From Undibacterium cyanobacteriorum (GTDB lineage Bacteria; Pseudomonadota; Gammaproteobacteria; Burkholderiales; Burkholderiaceae_D): 64,000 nt of DNA. Below, in pieces: positions 7,400 through 17,500 of this stretch. The notes under the pieces were generated by a model. It ran no database searches. It was not told where the DNA came from and saw only the letters and a list, made by a program, of their open reading frames with translations. The translations under genes were made by a program, and so were the position numbers. The stretch lies in contig NZ_CP133720.1 of NCBI RefSeq assembly GCF_031326225.1, positions 4,030,001 through 4,094,000 of the forward strand, in the 5' to 3' direction. Each line of letters opens with the position of its first letter. The stretch's first letter is position 1.

Positions 7400-8008
7400 A
7401 TGATGAAATTTAAGAACTACCTTACTCAACAAAAAGAATGGCCGCAAAGTGGCGAACATATTATGGCGCACTTCGATCAAGACACGATCGTCGTATATCA
7501 AGCTTATTCAGGGCCAATTGCCGAATACGCCCTCAAACATCAACGCTTTGGCGGCGCATTCAGCTATCAAAGGATGAGCTGGATCAAACCCAATTTCCTG
7601 TGGATGATGTACCGCTCCGGATGGGCGCAAAAACAAGGACAAGAATTTGTGTTAGCGATACGATTACGACGTACGTTTTTTGACGAGATCTTATCGAAAG
7701 CAGTTGCGTCGAGCTTTGGCGCTGCCAATATGGACGATGAAGCACAATGGAGGACTGCGCTGAGCAATTCTGAGGTACGCTTACAGTGGGATCCCGATCA
7801 CGATCCCTTCGGCAATTCGTGCACAAGGCGCGCCATTCAGTTAGGGCTACGTGGATCGATGTTGGCGAGATATGGCCAAGAGAAAATTCTGCGCATTGAG
7901 GACATCACGGCTTTTGTTCAACAGCAGCGGCGCCAAAGAGATCTCGACCTTAGTCTTCTCGAAACGCCTGCAGAGTCCATCTATATTCCACACCAAACAG
8001 TAAGCTAG
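7400..8008 (+). CDS. DUF4291 family protein
   Basis: The 202-residue protein shows the DUF4291 pattern: DTIVVYQAYSGPIAEYAL near residues 28-45, then MSWIKPNFLWMMYRSGW and GQEFVLAIRLRR. Its later part contains WDPDHDPFGN and RAIQLGLRG. The biochemical function is unknown; the family is often found with NAD+/ADP-ribose genes. The ATG at 7400 lies five bases after the kptA stop. An in-frame extension to 7340 would overlap kptA and encodes no family-like sequence. The macrodomain gene starts six bases downstream, so co-transcription with kptA is nearly certain. Confidence 0.85.
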   Translation: MMKFKNYLTQQKEWPQSGEHIMAHFDQDTIVVYQAYSGPIAEYALKHQRFGGAFSYQRMSWIKPNFLWMMYRSGWAQKQGQEFVLAIRLRRTFFDEILSKAVASSFGAANMDDEAQWRTALSNSEVRLQWDPDHDPFGNSCTRRAIQLGLRGSMLARYGQEKILRIEDITAFVQQQRRQRDLDLSLLETPAESIYIPHQTVS

Positions 8009-8014
8009 GGCAAC

Positions 8015-8542
8015 GTGAAAATCACGATCTTGAAATCAGACATCACCAAATTGACCGTGGATGTGATTGTCAACGCGGCTAACTCGTCGTTACTAGGTGG
8101 CGGCGGGGTCGATGGTGCGATTCATCGTGCCGCCGGCAAAGCTTTATTGGAGGAATGTCATGCACTACATGGCTGCAAAGCGGGTCAAGCGAAATACACG
8201 CAAGCCTATGCATTGCCAGCGAAGTATGTGATCCATACTGTTGGCCCCGTCTGGCAAGGTGGACAGAAAAACGAAGCAGAACTATTACGGAGCTGCTACC
8301 AGAACAGCCTAGCCATCGCACGCGATCTTGGGGTGCACAGCATTGCTTTTCCCGCCATCAGTACTGGCGCTTACCGCTATCCTTTAGACGAAGCAACTCG
8401 TATTGCCATCTCCTCTGTACAAGAGTTTGCCGCAGAAAGCGGCTCTGTACAGGAGGTTGTGTTTTGTTGTTTCAGCGATGCAGACGAAGCATGTTATCGC
8501 ACAGCTTACGCAGAACTCACCACTGGGAAAAACGGGCCTTAA
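8015..8542 (+). CDS. Macrodomain protein, ADP-ribose / O-acetyl-ADP-ribose hydrolase type
   Basis: This is a single macrodomain of 175 residues, MacroD/YmdB-like. The ADP-ribose site is clear: NAANSSLLGGGGVDGAIH at residues 20-37, LPAKYVIHTVGPVW at 67-80 and the phosphate loop FPAISTGAYRYP at 112-123. Such proteins remove ADP-ribose from proteins or nucleic acids, or deacetylate O-acetyl-ADP-ribose. The start is a GTG at 8015 with an AGGG four bases upstream. It follows the DUF4291 gene by six bases. The free ADP-ribose it would make is the expected NrtR effector, which would close a feedback loop. Confidence 0.93.
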   Translation: MKITILKSDITKLTVDVIVNAANSSLLGGGGVDGAIHRAAGKALLEECHALHGCKAGQAKYTQAYALPAKYVIHTVGPVWQGGQKNEAELLRSCYQNSLAIARDLGVHSIAFPAISTGAYRYPLDEATRIAISSVQEFAAESGSVQEVVFCCFSDADEACYRTAYAELTTGKNGP

Positions 8543-8577
8543 CAAATCAACCTCAACGAAGGAAGAAAGAAAAAGCG

Positions 8578-9126
8578 ATGAAGGTACTCAACAAACAGGA
8601 ACTCGCACTGCTCAAAGAACAGCATGATTTCCTTTTCTTCTGGGGACATCAAGAAAAGCATCCTAAAACAGTGACCAAAGCTTGCTTAAGCCAATGGTAT
8701 CCCGCGAGATTCCAGGTCGATGGTCAAACCTATATCTCAGCTGAACAATACATGATGGCGGCGAAAGCAAAGCTATTCAAAGATCAGTCAGTGTACGACC
8801 GCATTTTGCTTGAAACAGAGCAAGGAAAAATTAAAGCGCTAGGTCGTCAGATCAAAGGATTTGACGAAACAATCTGGACGCTGCACCGTCTCGAAATCGT
8901 GTGTGAGGCAAATCTGGCAAAGTTTAGTCAAAACCCTGCTCTCAAGAATTTTCTACTCAACACCGGAAACCGAATTCTAGTAGAAGCCAGCCCTGTCGAC
9001 TTCATCTGGGGTATCGGTCTAAGCCATGATGCGCCCGAGGCGAATAACCCAGATTCTTGGCTGGGAGAAAACCTGCTCGGTTTCTGCCTGATGGAAGTTC
9101 GCAGGCGGCTCTCTCAAGCAGAATAA
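8578..9126 (+). CDS. NADAR family protein (YbiA-like)
   Basis: The 182-residue protein matches the NADAR family: FFWG at 20-23, SAEQYMM at 54-60, WGIGL at 144-148 and WLGENLLG at 161-168. Members of this family act on ADP-ribose-linked or ribose-linked substrates; some have been reported to remove ADP-ribose from guanine in DNA, and YbiA acts on riboflavin intermediates. Which applies here cannot be read from sequence. The ATG at 8578 is chosen because the family motifs begin there; the longer upstream frame overlaps the macrodomain gene. It is last in the kptA operon, 35 bases after the macrodomain gene. Confidence 0.9.
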   Translation: MKVLNKQELALLKEQHDFLFFWGHQEKHPKTVTKACLSQWYPARFQVDGQTYISAEQYMMAAKAKLFKDQSVYDRILLETEQGKIKALGRQIKGFDETIWTLHRLEIVCEANLAKFSQNPALKNFLLNTGNRILVEASPVDFIWGIGLSHDAPEANNPDSWLGENLLGFCLMEVRRRLSQAE

Positions 9127-9312
9127 CTCTCCAACTAACAGGCATGGAAGTTTAGAGAACAACTATGCCCCTATCTTGCGTGAATCTCGTTTATGTCAAA
9201 TACGATAAACGGCAGCGCGCCTGCCTATCAAAACAATGATCTGGTTCTGGACCACAAAGCGAATCTAACATGTAAAGGTGACGCTGCGTCATATCAACGT
9301 AGCGCCCGCCTT

Positions 9313-12300
9313 CTATAGATTCCCATCGGCGCATTGCTCTAGCGTCTTGGCGATTCTTCCGAGTGCATCAAGCACTGGCGTGGTCTTACGCCAAATCTCA
9401 TTCCGGTCTTGAACAGAAATAGCATCGCCCACTTTCTTTCCGGTATCGCCATCACCACTGACACTCTTGATCAATTCTCTCGCGACCAATACAAATTCCA
9501 ATTGAGACTGCTTAGCAGTTTCCAGACACGCCCCTACTTCAACTTTACCAGCCCGCTTTCCAATCTCCTCAAGCTGGAGAAGTCTTGTCGCCGTGTTCAA
9601 ATAGAGCCCCGGCGCTTTCTCCGCTACCGTCGAATCAACGATATCTCTGAAGATGCTCCATGAGTCATTCCTCAATGCCCTGATTGCTTCAGCACCGAGA
9701 TCACGTGGTACTTGTGTGCGATAGCGCTCCATTTCCGCTTGTGGCCCGGTCGCCATAGCGGCGGGTAGTTTCTTCAGTTTTACAAGGTGTTTGAGGTCGT
9801 AGAACTTCTGCGCTGCTTGACGTAAGCTCGCCTCTGTTGCCTTGGCCAATAATTTTTCTGGTTCCAAATACATTTCACCAGCAGATCTTCGCAATTCAAT
9901 TTCGAGAAGTTTATTCGCGATGTAGTAATTCTTTTGCATCGCTTCACGATGCGTATTCAATATTTTCTTTTTCGCCTCGACCAGCTCTTCGATTGCAACA
10001 AGTTTCGTCTGCAATTGCTCGATCTCCGAGAAAAACGCTTTTTCGATGTGGTCTAGCTTATCCGATGCGCCAGGCAAGAACATCATCGCTGCGAGTCCGC
10101 GCCCGGAATTATAATAAGCGTTAGTGATTTCAAAACTATAAATCAATGCTTGCTGTTCACGTAATTTCTTCCATACTCTCTGGTACAAAATTTGGTTAAG
10201 CAAATCAACATGCAAACGATCAATATCCTGGCGGGTTTGTACTTCATTCAGAAAGACCACTGACAGCAAGGACTTATCCTCATTGCCGAGAAAAATCGTA
10301 CGTTCCACAACACCTTGCGCGAACTCTGGGTAGGCTCGTTTGAGCGTGATATCACGTTCCTTCGAAGGTAAATTGGCGAGATACTTTGGAAGCTGAATAC
10401 GAAGATCATCAAAATCGAGATTACCAACGAAGACGAAGTAACTTCCATTGAAATCCTTATTCATACCCTCGAAAGTAGAAATAACTTTGTCGACATTCAA
10501 AGTTTCAATATCACGAATTGGCGGCAAATAAATGGTTCTGGGGTCATCACGGAAAATCAATCGACGTAATTGATCTGCGATGACTTGATCCGTATTCTGA
10601 TTCGCCGACATCAGGTTCTGCTTCAAATTCGTCTGACCAATCTTGAATAAACCGACCTCGCGGCTCGAATTGGTGATGCGCTGATAATTAATCTGCAGCA
10701 GGTCAAGTACGTTTGCAGTTGCACTCTCGCCATAAATTTGGCGCCCGTGAAAATTCACATTGAGTCCGTAGCTCAGCCCCTTCGAAGCTTGGTATCTCTG
10801 CAGCAACCGTGGGGAAATCTGATCAAATCCCATCGTGTCCGTTAGCATCGATGACAAATTAGCAGTCACCACATCTTGATCTGCTACCCATGCCGTTCCA
10901 CCAGCTTGCTCATGCAGCATAATGACTCGATCGGCCGCCAAGTTGGTCTTTTTCAAAACCACCACCACGCCATTCGACAAGAGCCACTCATAAGCACCGA
11001 GCTTGGTATTATAGGTTTCAGAAACAATCGTGCCTGGCCTAGCAGGAGGTGTCTTGATCGGTGACTTTAATCGTTCGCTAGGCTTGTAGTCTGGCAGTGC
11101 ACCTGTGCTGCTGATTTTGAAAGCGCCCAAGAGTTGACTGAGACTCGGTAGACTTTCTTTCGCATTGGCTGGAACCCAATAGAGGATCTGCGCGTTGCTA
11201 GGATCAAGACGCACCTGCTTTGCAAACTGGTTGAGGCCAGACAATTGAATGGCTTGCAAAGCCTTTGTCACCATCTGATATCTTTGTTCAGGTGACCACA
11301 ATTTCGAACCGTACAAAAAATGGTTAAGTGCTGCTTCTGCGTAAAAGTCAGATCCCAGCTTGTCCCGCTCTCGGTAGGCTTGCTCGTAATGCGTTAGAAA
11401 GTCCTGACGCGCATCATCCAACTCTTCGGCCAAGAAACCTTTATCTATGACTTGCTGTATGGTCAGGTTCGCTTTCTCAATCGCATTGACCGCATTACTA
11501 TCGAGCTTAAGATAAAGGTTCACCGCTTCAAAGTCATTAACCCATTCAATTTCATTTAAGAGAGCAGTCTTATAAACCACGCCACCGTGCAAACGCTGAT
11601 TCATTAATTTGAAGTAAATCCGACGTGTCCATTCCTTCTCTAAATCACGGTTATTTCGTGAGATCTGCAAGGTGCGAATCGAGAACGGAATTTGTATCTC
11701 ATGATTCATTTGCTCGGGATCCGATATCACCTTGAGCTCAGCTTTCTCATGAACTGGGAGATCTGAAGGAGGACGTTGATAAGGATGTTCAGAGCGCGCA
11801 ATTGAAGAAAATTGTGCTTCTATCTGACGCAGAACAGCAGCCGCGTCGATATTGCCAACCACCACTACAGCCATACGATTTGCACGGTAGTGTTGATCGT
11901 AAAGTTTTTGCAGCATCGGTGCGGTGAAGGTGCGACGAATCTCCTTGACGCCTATCGGCATACGGTGAGCATGCGGGGTTCCACGCAGTTGGAAATCCAG
12001 CATCGCTTCCGAGCTGCGGTAAGAGTAATTTTCTCGAAGTTGTTGTTCTTGATCAATGATGCTCATTTCACCTTCAACATCTTTGCTCAAAAAGCGCGCG
12101 CCACCCGCCATCGCCGCGAGCCCCTGCAGGGCCATCTTGACTTGTTGATCTTTGTTGCTAGGCAAAGACAAGGTGTACACCGTTTTCTCATGATGCGTGG
12201 TGCCATTCAAATTTTCACCAATCTTGAGCCCTAAGCGACCAAACATAGGAACCAAAGAATCGGACTTAAACTGCTGACTATTGCGAAACACCAAGTGCTC

Positions 12301-12606
12301 AATAAAATGTGCTGCGCCACGTTCCGATTCAGCTTCATCGATAGAACCGTATTTCACGGCCAACCGTATTTCGACTTGATTCTTCGGTACAGCATTACTT
12401 TTGATGTAGTAGCTGAGGCCGTTACTTAGCTTGCCGATCTTGATGCTAGGATCAGTCGTAATGGGAGTAATCGGTGCATCAGCTTGCTCCGCCTGAACTG
12501 TTTGCACTGGCCATATCGCTAGGCCAAGAGTCAGGAAAAGGAAAGGAAACAGAAAAAGGCCCGCAATGAGCGAGCCTCTTGAGAGGTGGGTGGATTGAGT
12601 CATCAT
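9313..12606 (-). CDS. M16 family zinc metallopeptidase (pitrilysin/insulinase type)
   Basis: A secreted protein of about 1097 residues. From the ATG at 12606 the first 38 residues form a clear signal peptide (SLIAGLFLFPFLFLTLGLAIW, ending near VQA). The zinc site HFIEH is at residues 100-104, followed by the downstream glutamate region GEMSIIDQEQQ. The length corresponds to two M16 units plus a C-terminal extension of about 150 residues. The second unit lacks HxxEH, as is usual. An in-frame ATG at 12708 would put 34 residues before the signal peptide and is less likely. The gene stands alone, convergent with the NADAR gene. Confidence 0.85.
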   Translation of the reverse strand: MMTQSTHLSRGSLIAGLFLFPFLFLTLGLAIWPVQTVQAEQADAPITPITTDPSIKIGKLSNGLSYYIKSNAVPKNQVEIRLAVKYGSIDEAESERGAAHFIEHLVFRNSQQFKSDSLVPMFGRLGLKIGENLNGTTHHEKTVYTLSLPSNKDQQVKMALQGLAAMAGGARFLSKDVEGEMSIIDQEQQLRENYSYRSSEAMLDFQLRGTPHAHRMPIGVKEIRRTFTAPMLQKLYDQHYRANRMAVVVVGNIDAAAVLRQIEAQFSSIARSEHPYQRPPSDLPVHEKAELKVISDPEQMNHEIQIPFSIRTLQISRNNRDLEKEWTRRIYFKLMNQRLHGGVVYKTALLNEIEWVNDFEAVNLYLKLDSNAVNAIEKANLTIQQVIDKGFLAEELDDARQDFLTHYEQAYRERDKLGSDFYAEAALNHFLYGSKLWSPEQRYQMVTKALQAIQLSGLNQFAKQVRLDPSNAQILYWVPANAKESLPSLSQLLGAFKISSTGALPDYKPSERLKSPIKTPPARPGTIVSETYNTKLGAYEWLLSNGVVVVLKKTNLAADRVIMLHEQAGGTAWVADQDVVTANLSSMLTDTMGFDQISPRLLQRYQASKGLSYGLNVNFHGRQIYGESATANVLDLLQINYQRITNSSREVGLFKIGQTNLKQNLMSANQNTDQVIADQLRRLIFRDDPRTIYLPPIRDIETLNVDKVISTFEGMNKDFNGSYFVFVGNLDFDDLRIQLPKYLANLPSKERDITLKRAYPEFAQGVVERTIFLGNEDKSLLSVVFLNEVQTRQDIDRLHVDLLNQILYQRVWKKLREQQALIYSFEITNAYYNSGRGLAAMMFLPGASDKLDHIEKAFFSEIEQLQTKLVAIEELVEAKKKILNTHREAMQKNYYIANKLLEIELRRSAGEMYLEPEKLLAKATEASLRQAAQKFYDLKHLVKLKKLPAAMATGPQAEMERYRTQVPRDLGAEAIRALRNDSWSIFRDIVDSTVAEKAPGLYLNTATRLLQLEEIGKRAGKVEVGACLETAKQSQLEFVLVARELIKSVSGDGDTGKKVGDAISVQDRNEIWRKTTPVLDALGRIAKTLEQCADGNL

Positions 12607-12799
12607 CAAAAAATGTAAAATAGTTAATTCACATTTTACATCGCTTTGATGAATTAGCTCAATTGATGTAGGTAGATCAGTGCTCTCAAAACTGCGTTGA
12701 AATCCCATTACTCTTCATAGCGCTAAAACTACTCCACATGTGTGAGTCAAACGGGTCTCGCAGGTTTTCAATGAGTTCCAACTGCTTGTTCGAAAGCAT

Positions 12800-12842
12800 A
12801 AAAAAAACCCTCCAAACATCGACAGATCGACGGATGGAGGGC
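12800..12842 (-). terminator. Rho-independent terminator of gltBD
   Basis: On the minus strand the stem CCCTCCA / TGGAGGG (12841-12835 with 12814-12808) is followed by a run of eight T residues. It lies about 45 bases after the gltD stop. Confidence 0.9.
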
Positions 12843-12887
12843 AACCTTAAGCGTACTTTTGGGTACGTTTGAACAAGCTCTAATTGA

Positions 12888-14351
12888 TTAGCGTGGCAAT
12901 ACGCTTTCGCCCATCAAGAATGCATCCACCTCACGGGCGCATTGGCGGCCTTCGCGGATCGCCCATACCACCAGAGATTGACCGCGACGCATGTCGCCAG
13001 CAGCGAACACTTTGTCGACATTGGTTTTGTAGCAGCCTTCACCTTCGGTGCTCGCGCGCGCATTGCCACGCGCGTCTTTATCAACGCCGAATGCATCTAA
13101 GACTTGGCCGACGGGAGAAACAAAACCCATCGCCAACAAGACCAAGTCCGCTTTGACTTCGAACTCGGAGTCCGGTACTTCAGTCATTTTTCCGTCTTTC
13201 CATTCAAGGCGGCAGGCAATCAGTTTTTCGACTTTACCGCCCTTGCCTTCCAAACGTTTGGTGGCCACAGCCCAGTCACGTTCACAGCCTTCTTCATGCG
13301 AAGACGATGTACGTAATTTCGTCGGCCAATACGGCCATACCAGCGGTTTGTTTTCTTGCTCTGGTGGTTGTGGCATCAGTTCGAATTGTGTGACTGACTT
13401 TGCGCCATGACGATTCGAAGTTCCAACACAATCGGAACCCGTATCGCCACCACCGATCACGACCACGTGCTTGCCTGCTGCACTGATTTGATCTTTGTAC
13501 TTGTCTCCTGCATTCACCTTATTTTGCACTGGCAAGAATTCCATTGCGAAGTGCACCCCTTTGAGTTCGCGACCCGGTACAGGTAGATCACGCGGCACTT
13601 CTGCGCCCCCTGCAACGACCACGGCATCAAATTCTTTTTTCAATTGATCCGGCGAGATTGTCTCTTTCGACCAATTCGTAATATTGCTTGGAAAGTCTTT
13701 ACCCACCAAGACGCCAGTACGGAAGGTCACGCCTTCTGCCTGCATTTGTTCAACACGGCGATCGATATGCGATTTTTCCATTTTGAAATCGGGAATCCCA
13801 TAGCGCAGTAAGCCACCAACGCGATCATTTTTTTCAAAGACGGTCACATCATGACCAGCGCGCGCCAACTGTTGTGCTGCGGCCAAACCTGCAGGGCCCG
13901 AGCCGACAATCGCCACCTTCTTACCCGTTTTGTGCTCTGGAATTTGTGGTGTGACCCAACCGTTTTCCCATCCTTTATCGATGATGAAATGCTCAATCGA
14001 TTTAATCCCGACTGGCAATTCATGCACACCCAAGGTACAAGCAGATTCGCAAGGTGCTGGACAAATACGTCCGGTAAATTCTGGGAAGTTATTCGTCGAA
14101 TGTAAGACCGCCAAGGCTTGTTGATAATTGCCGTGATAGGTTAGATCATTCCAATCAGGGATGATGTTGTTAATCGGGCAGCCGTTATTACAAAACGGAA
14201 TGCCGCAATCCATACAACGCGCCGCTTGTTGGGTCGCCTGCTTCTCATCCAAATGCAAAACAAATTCTTTGTAATGCTTCAAACGCGCCTTCGGCGCTTC
14301 GCTCGCTTCTTGCAAGCGCTGGTATTCCATAAAACCGGTTACTTTTCCCAT
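12888..14351 (-). CDS. gltD: Glutamate synthase [NADPH] small subunit
   Basis: This 487-residue flavoprotein passes electrons from NADPH to the GltB subunit. The N-terminal part has the cysteines for two 4Fe-4S clusters: C46, C49, C54 and C58 (CMDCGIPFCNNGCP) and C97, C101 and C105 (ICPAPCESAC). FAD binding is shown by VAIVGSGPAGLAAAQQLA, and NADPH binding by VVVIGGGDTGSDCVG. A GAGG ribosome site lies just upstream of the ATG. It follows gltB on the same strand after a 244-base gap that holds a dispersed repeat, and ends in a strong terminator. Ammonium made by the nitrate genes at 36-45 kb would feed into this pathway via glutamine. Confidence 0.97.
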   Translation of the reverse strand: MGKVTGFMEYQRLQEASEAPKARLKHYKEFVLHLDEKQATQQAARCMDCGIPFCNNGCPINNIIPDWNDLTYHGNYQQALAVLHSTNNFPEFTGRICPAPCESACTLGVHELPVGIKSIEHFIIDKGWENGWVTPQIPEHKTGKKVAIVGSGPAGLAAAQQLARAGHDVTVFEKNDRVGGLLRYGIPDFKMEKSHIDRRVEQMQAEGVTFRTGVLVGKDFPSNITNWSKETISPDQLKKEFDAVVVAGGAEVPRDLPVPGRELKGVHFAMEFLPVQNKVNAGDKYKDQISAAGKHVVVIGGGDTGSDCVGTSNRHGAKSVTQFELMPQPPEQENKPLVWPYWPTKLRTSSSHEEGCERDWAVATKRLEGKGGKVEKLIACRLEWKDGKMTEVPDSEFEVKADLVLLAMGFVSPVGQVLDAFGVDKDARGNARASTEGEGCYKTNVDKVFAAGDMRRGQSLVVWAIREGRQCAREVDAFLMGESVLPR

Positions 14352-14446
14352 GATCTAACCTCAGTATTTTGTGTGGGCTCTTGCCCTAAAATCTTTTTGA
14401 AACTCAGAAAACAGCGAACTAAAATTCAACGGCAAGTCTATTTCTC

Positions 14447-14530
14447 CGTCGCTCCTGCGGAGGCAGGAGCCCAATGTCGTACCTTGATTAACGAGAGCCA
14501 CTGGATTCCCGCCTTCGAGGGAATGACAAA
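14447..14530. repeat. Dispersed two-hairpin intergenic repeat between gltB and gltD
   Basis: Two hairpins lie close together. GCTCCTGC (14451-14458) pairs with GCAGGAGC (14463-14470), and ATTCCC (14505-14510) pairs with GGGAAT (14519-14524). The text around the second (CACTGGATTCCCGCCTTC) is a familiar dispersed repeat in proteobacterial genomes, recognised from memory. It sits inside the transcribed gap of the gltBD operon, where it could affect RNA folding or stability. No gene is seen in 14352-14595. Confidence 0.7.
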
Positions 14531-14595
14531 TCAACATATCGTCGCCACTTTGATTTTCCTGCCTACTCAAACTTCAACAGAGTTCTGCATCAGCT

Positions 14596-17500
14596 TTAAG
14601 CCGCTTTTTCCAACTTCACTGCAGCTTGCTCCGCTCCATACATTTCTGCCAAAGCGCGCTTGTATTCGTTCGGGAATACTTTGACGAACTTGGCACGGCT
14701 ACGGGCCCAATCGTCTAACAAATTACGAGCACGGGTGCTGCCAGTATGTTTGAAGTGACGTTCGATCAAGCCGCGCAAAATTGCTTCATCGGTTTGACGC
14801 TCGCCGCCGCGGGTCGCGCTATGCCATAACGATTTATCGACGTTCTTTTCTTGTTCATCGCCAGCGATGACACGATCCAAACTCACCATCGCGGTATTGC
14901 ATTTCGCTTCGAATTCACCGTCTGGGTCATACACGTAGGCGATACCACCGGACATACCTGCCGCGAAATTGCGACCGGTGTTGCCGAGTACGATCACAGT
15001 GCCACCTGTCATGTATTCACAACCGTGGTCTCCAGTGCCCTCAACAATTGCGATCGCGCCAGAGTTACGCACTGCAAAACGCTCACCGGCCACGCCATTA
15101 ATGAACGCTTCGCCAGCGATCGCACCGTACATCACGGTGTTGCCACAAATGATGTTATCGACAGCCCAACCACGGAATTCGGTATTCGGGCGAATGATGA
15201 TACGGCCACCAGACAAACCTTTACCGACGTAGTCATTCCCTTCTCCGACCAAATCCAAAGTCACACCACGTGCCAAGAAAGCGCCTACCGATTGCCCCGC
15301 TGTCCCTTGCAATTGCACGTGGATGGTGTCGTCCGGCAAGCCAGCGTGACCATAACGTTTCGCGACTTCGCCAGACAACATCGCACCCACAGTACGATTC
15401 AAATTCTTCACTGGCTGGATAAAGGAAACTTTCTCACCGGTTTCCAAAGCCAACTTCGCTTGCATGATCAACTTATTGTCGAGTGCTTTGTCGAGGCCGT
15501 GATCTTGTCCATCCACATGACGCGTTGCTGTATCTTCGCTCGTTTCTACTTGATGGAAGATGCGTGTGAAATCCAAACCTTTCGCTTTCCAATGGCTGAT
15601 GGCTTTGGACTTATCCAGCAAATCTACACGACCGATCAATTCATCAAAGGTGCGGATACCCAATTGCGCCATAATTTGACGCGCTTCTTCGGCGACGAAG
15701 AAGAAGTAATTCACGACATGTTCAGGCTTACCAGAAAATTTCTTACGCAATTCTGGATCTTGAGTTGCCACACCAACTGGGCAGGTATTCAAATGGCACT
15801 TACGCATCATGATGCAACCTTCGACCACCAAAGGTGCGGTCGCGAAACCAACCTCATCAGCACCGAGCATGGCGGCGATCACAACGTCGCGCCCTGTTTT
15901 CATTTGACCGTCTGCTTGAACACGAACACGACCACGCAAACCATTCAAGACCAAGGTCTGCTGCGCTTCCGACAAACCGAGTTCCCATGGCGTACCGGCA
16001 TGCTTAATCGAGGACAAAGGCGACGCACCTGTACCACCGTCATGACCTGCGATCACGATATGATCAGACTTCGCTTTTGCAACACCCGCGGCAATCGTGC
16101 CCACACCGACTTCCGATACCAATTTCACGGAGATCGACGCGCTTGGATTGACGTTTTTCAAATCGTGAATCAATTGCGCCAAATCTTCGATCGAGTAAAT
16201 ATCATGATGTGGTGGCGGCGAGATCAAGCCAACGCCTGGCACAGAGAAACGTAATTTCGCGATGTATTCAGACACCTTATGACCTGGTAACTGACCACCT
16301 TCACCTGGTTTCGCACCTTGCGCCATCTTGATCTGGATTTGATCAGCGGAGGTCAAGTATTCAGCAGTCACACCGAAACGACCTGAAGCCACTTGTTTAA
16401 TGCGGGAACGCAGCGAGTCACCGTCTTGCAAAGGAATATCGACTTCGACTTGTTCCTTGCCAATCACGGAGGCCAAAGTTGCGCCTTGTTTGATCGGGAT
16501 ACCTTTCAATTCTTGTGTATAACGCGCTGGATCTTCACCGCCTTCGCCGGTGTTCGACTTACCACCGATACGGTTCATCGCGATCGCTAAAGTGGCATGT
16601 GCTTCGGTACTGATCGAGCCCAGCGACATCGCACCTGTAGCAAAGCGTTTGACGATCTCTTTTGCAGGTTCGACCTGCTCCAAAGGAATCGCTTTGCTTG
16701 GATCAATCTTGAATTCAAACAAGCCACGCAGAGTCATGTGACGTTTGGATTGATCGTTAATCAGTTGTGCGTACTCTTTATACGTGTTGAAGTTATTCGA
16801 GCGCGTGGAATGCTGCAACTTGGCGATTGAATCGGGTGTCCACATATGGTCTTCACCACGTACGCGGAAAGCATATTCACCGCCAGCATCCAAAGCATTC
16901 GCCAACACAGGGTCTTTACCAAAAGCCAGCTTATGCAAGCGCAACGCTTCCTCTGCCACTTCAAATACGCCGATGCCTTCAACGTTCGATGCCGTGCCAC
17001 GGAAATATTTGTCGACCAAGGATTTATTCAAACCAACGGCTTCGAAAATCTGTGCACCACAGTAAGACATGTAGGTAGAGATACCCATTTTCGACATGAC
17101 TTTATGCAAGCCTTTGCCGATCGCTTTGGTGTAGTTGTAAATGGCTTTTTCAGCGTCGACATCTTTCAACTGCAAAGTTGGATCATTCACCATTGCGGCC
17201 AAGGTTTCCATCGCCAAGTAAGGATGAACCGCTTCGGCACCGTAACCCGCCAACAAGGCAAAATGATGTGTCTCGCGTGCCGAGCCTGTCTCAACCACTA
17301 AACCTGTAGTGGTACGCAAGCCCTTGCTGACCAAGTGTTGATGCACAGTTGAGGTTGCCAATAAGGCTGGGATAGCGACATGATCCGCATCCATCTTGCG
17401 ATCCGTAATGATCATGATGTTGTGGCCAGACTTGACCGCATCCACCACTTCGGCGCAGATGGAAGCTAAGCGCGCTTCAATACCATCTTTACCCCACGCG

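Noticed and set aside
8155..8577. In-frame upstream extension of the NADAR gene
   Set aside because: It overlaps the macrodomain gene in another frame and encodes Cys/Arg/Ser-rich sequence without similarity to the family. The ATG at 8578 fits the NADAR start.
9188..9211. Hairpin CGTTTAT / ATAAACG after the NADAR gene as a terminator
   Set aside because: The stem is AT-rich with a ten-base loop and no T-run follows, so termination cannot be supported.
14851..16254. 467-codon open frame on the plus strand opposite gltB
   Set aside because: It lies wholly antisense to the conserved gltB coding region, is His/Thr-rich, and shows no family motif. It follows from the codon bias of gltB, as do the frames at 16846-17301, 17977-18381 and 18418-19275.
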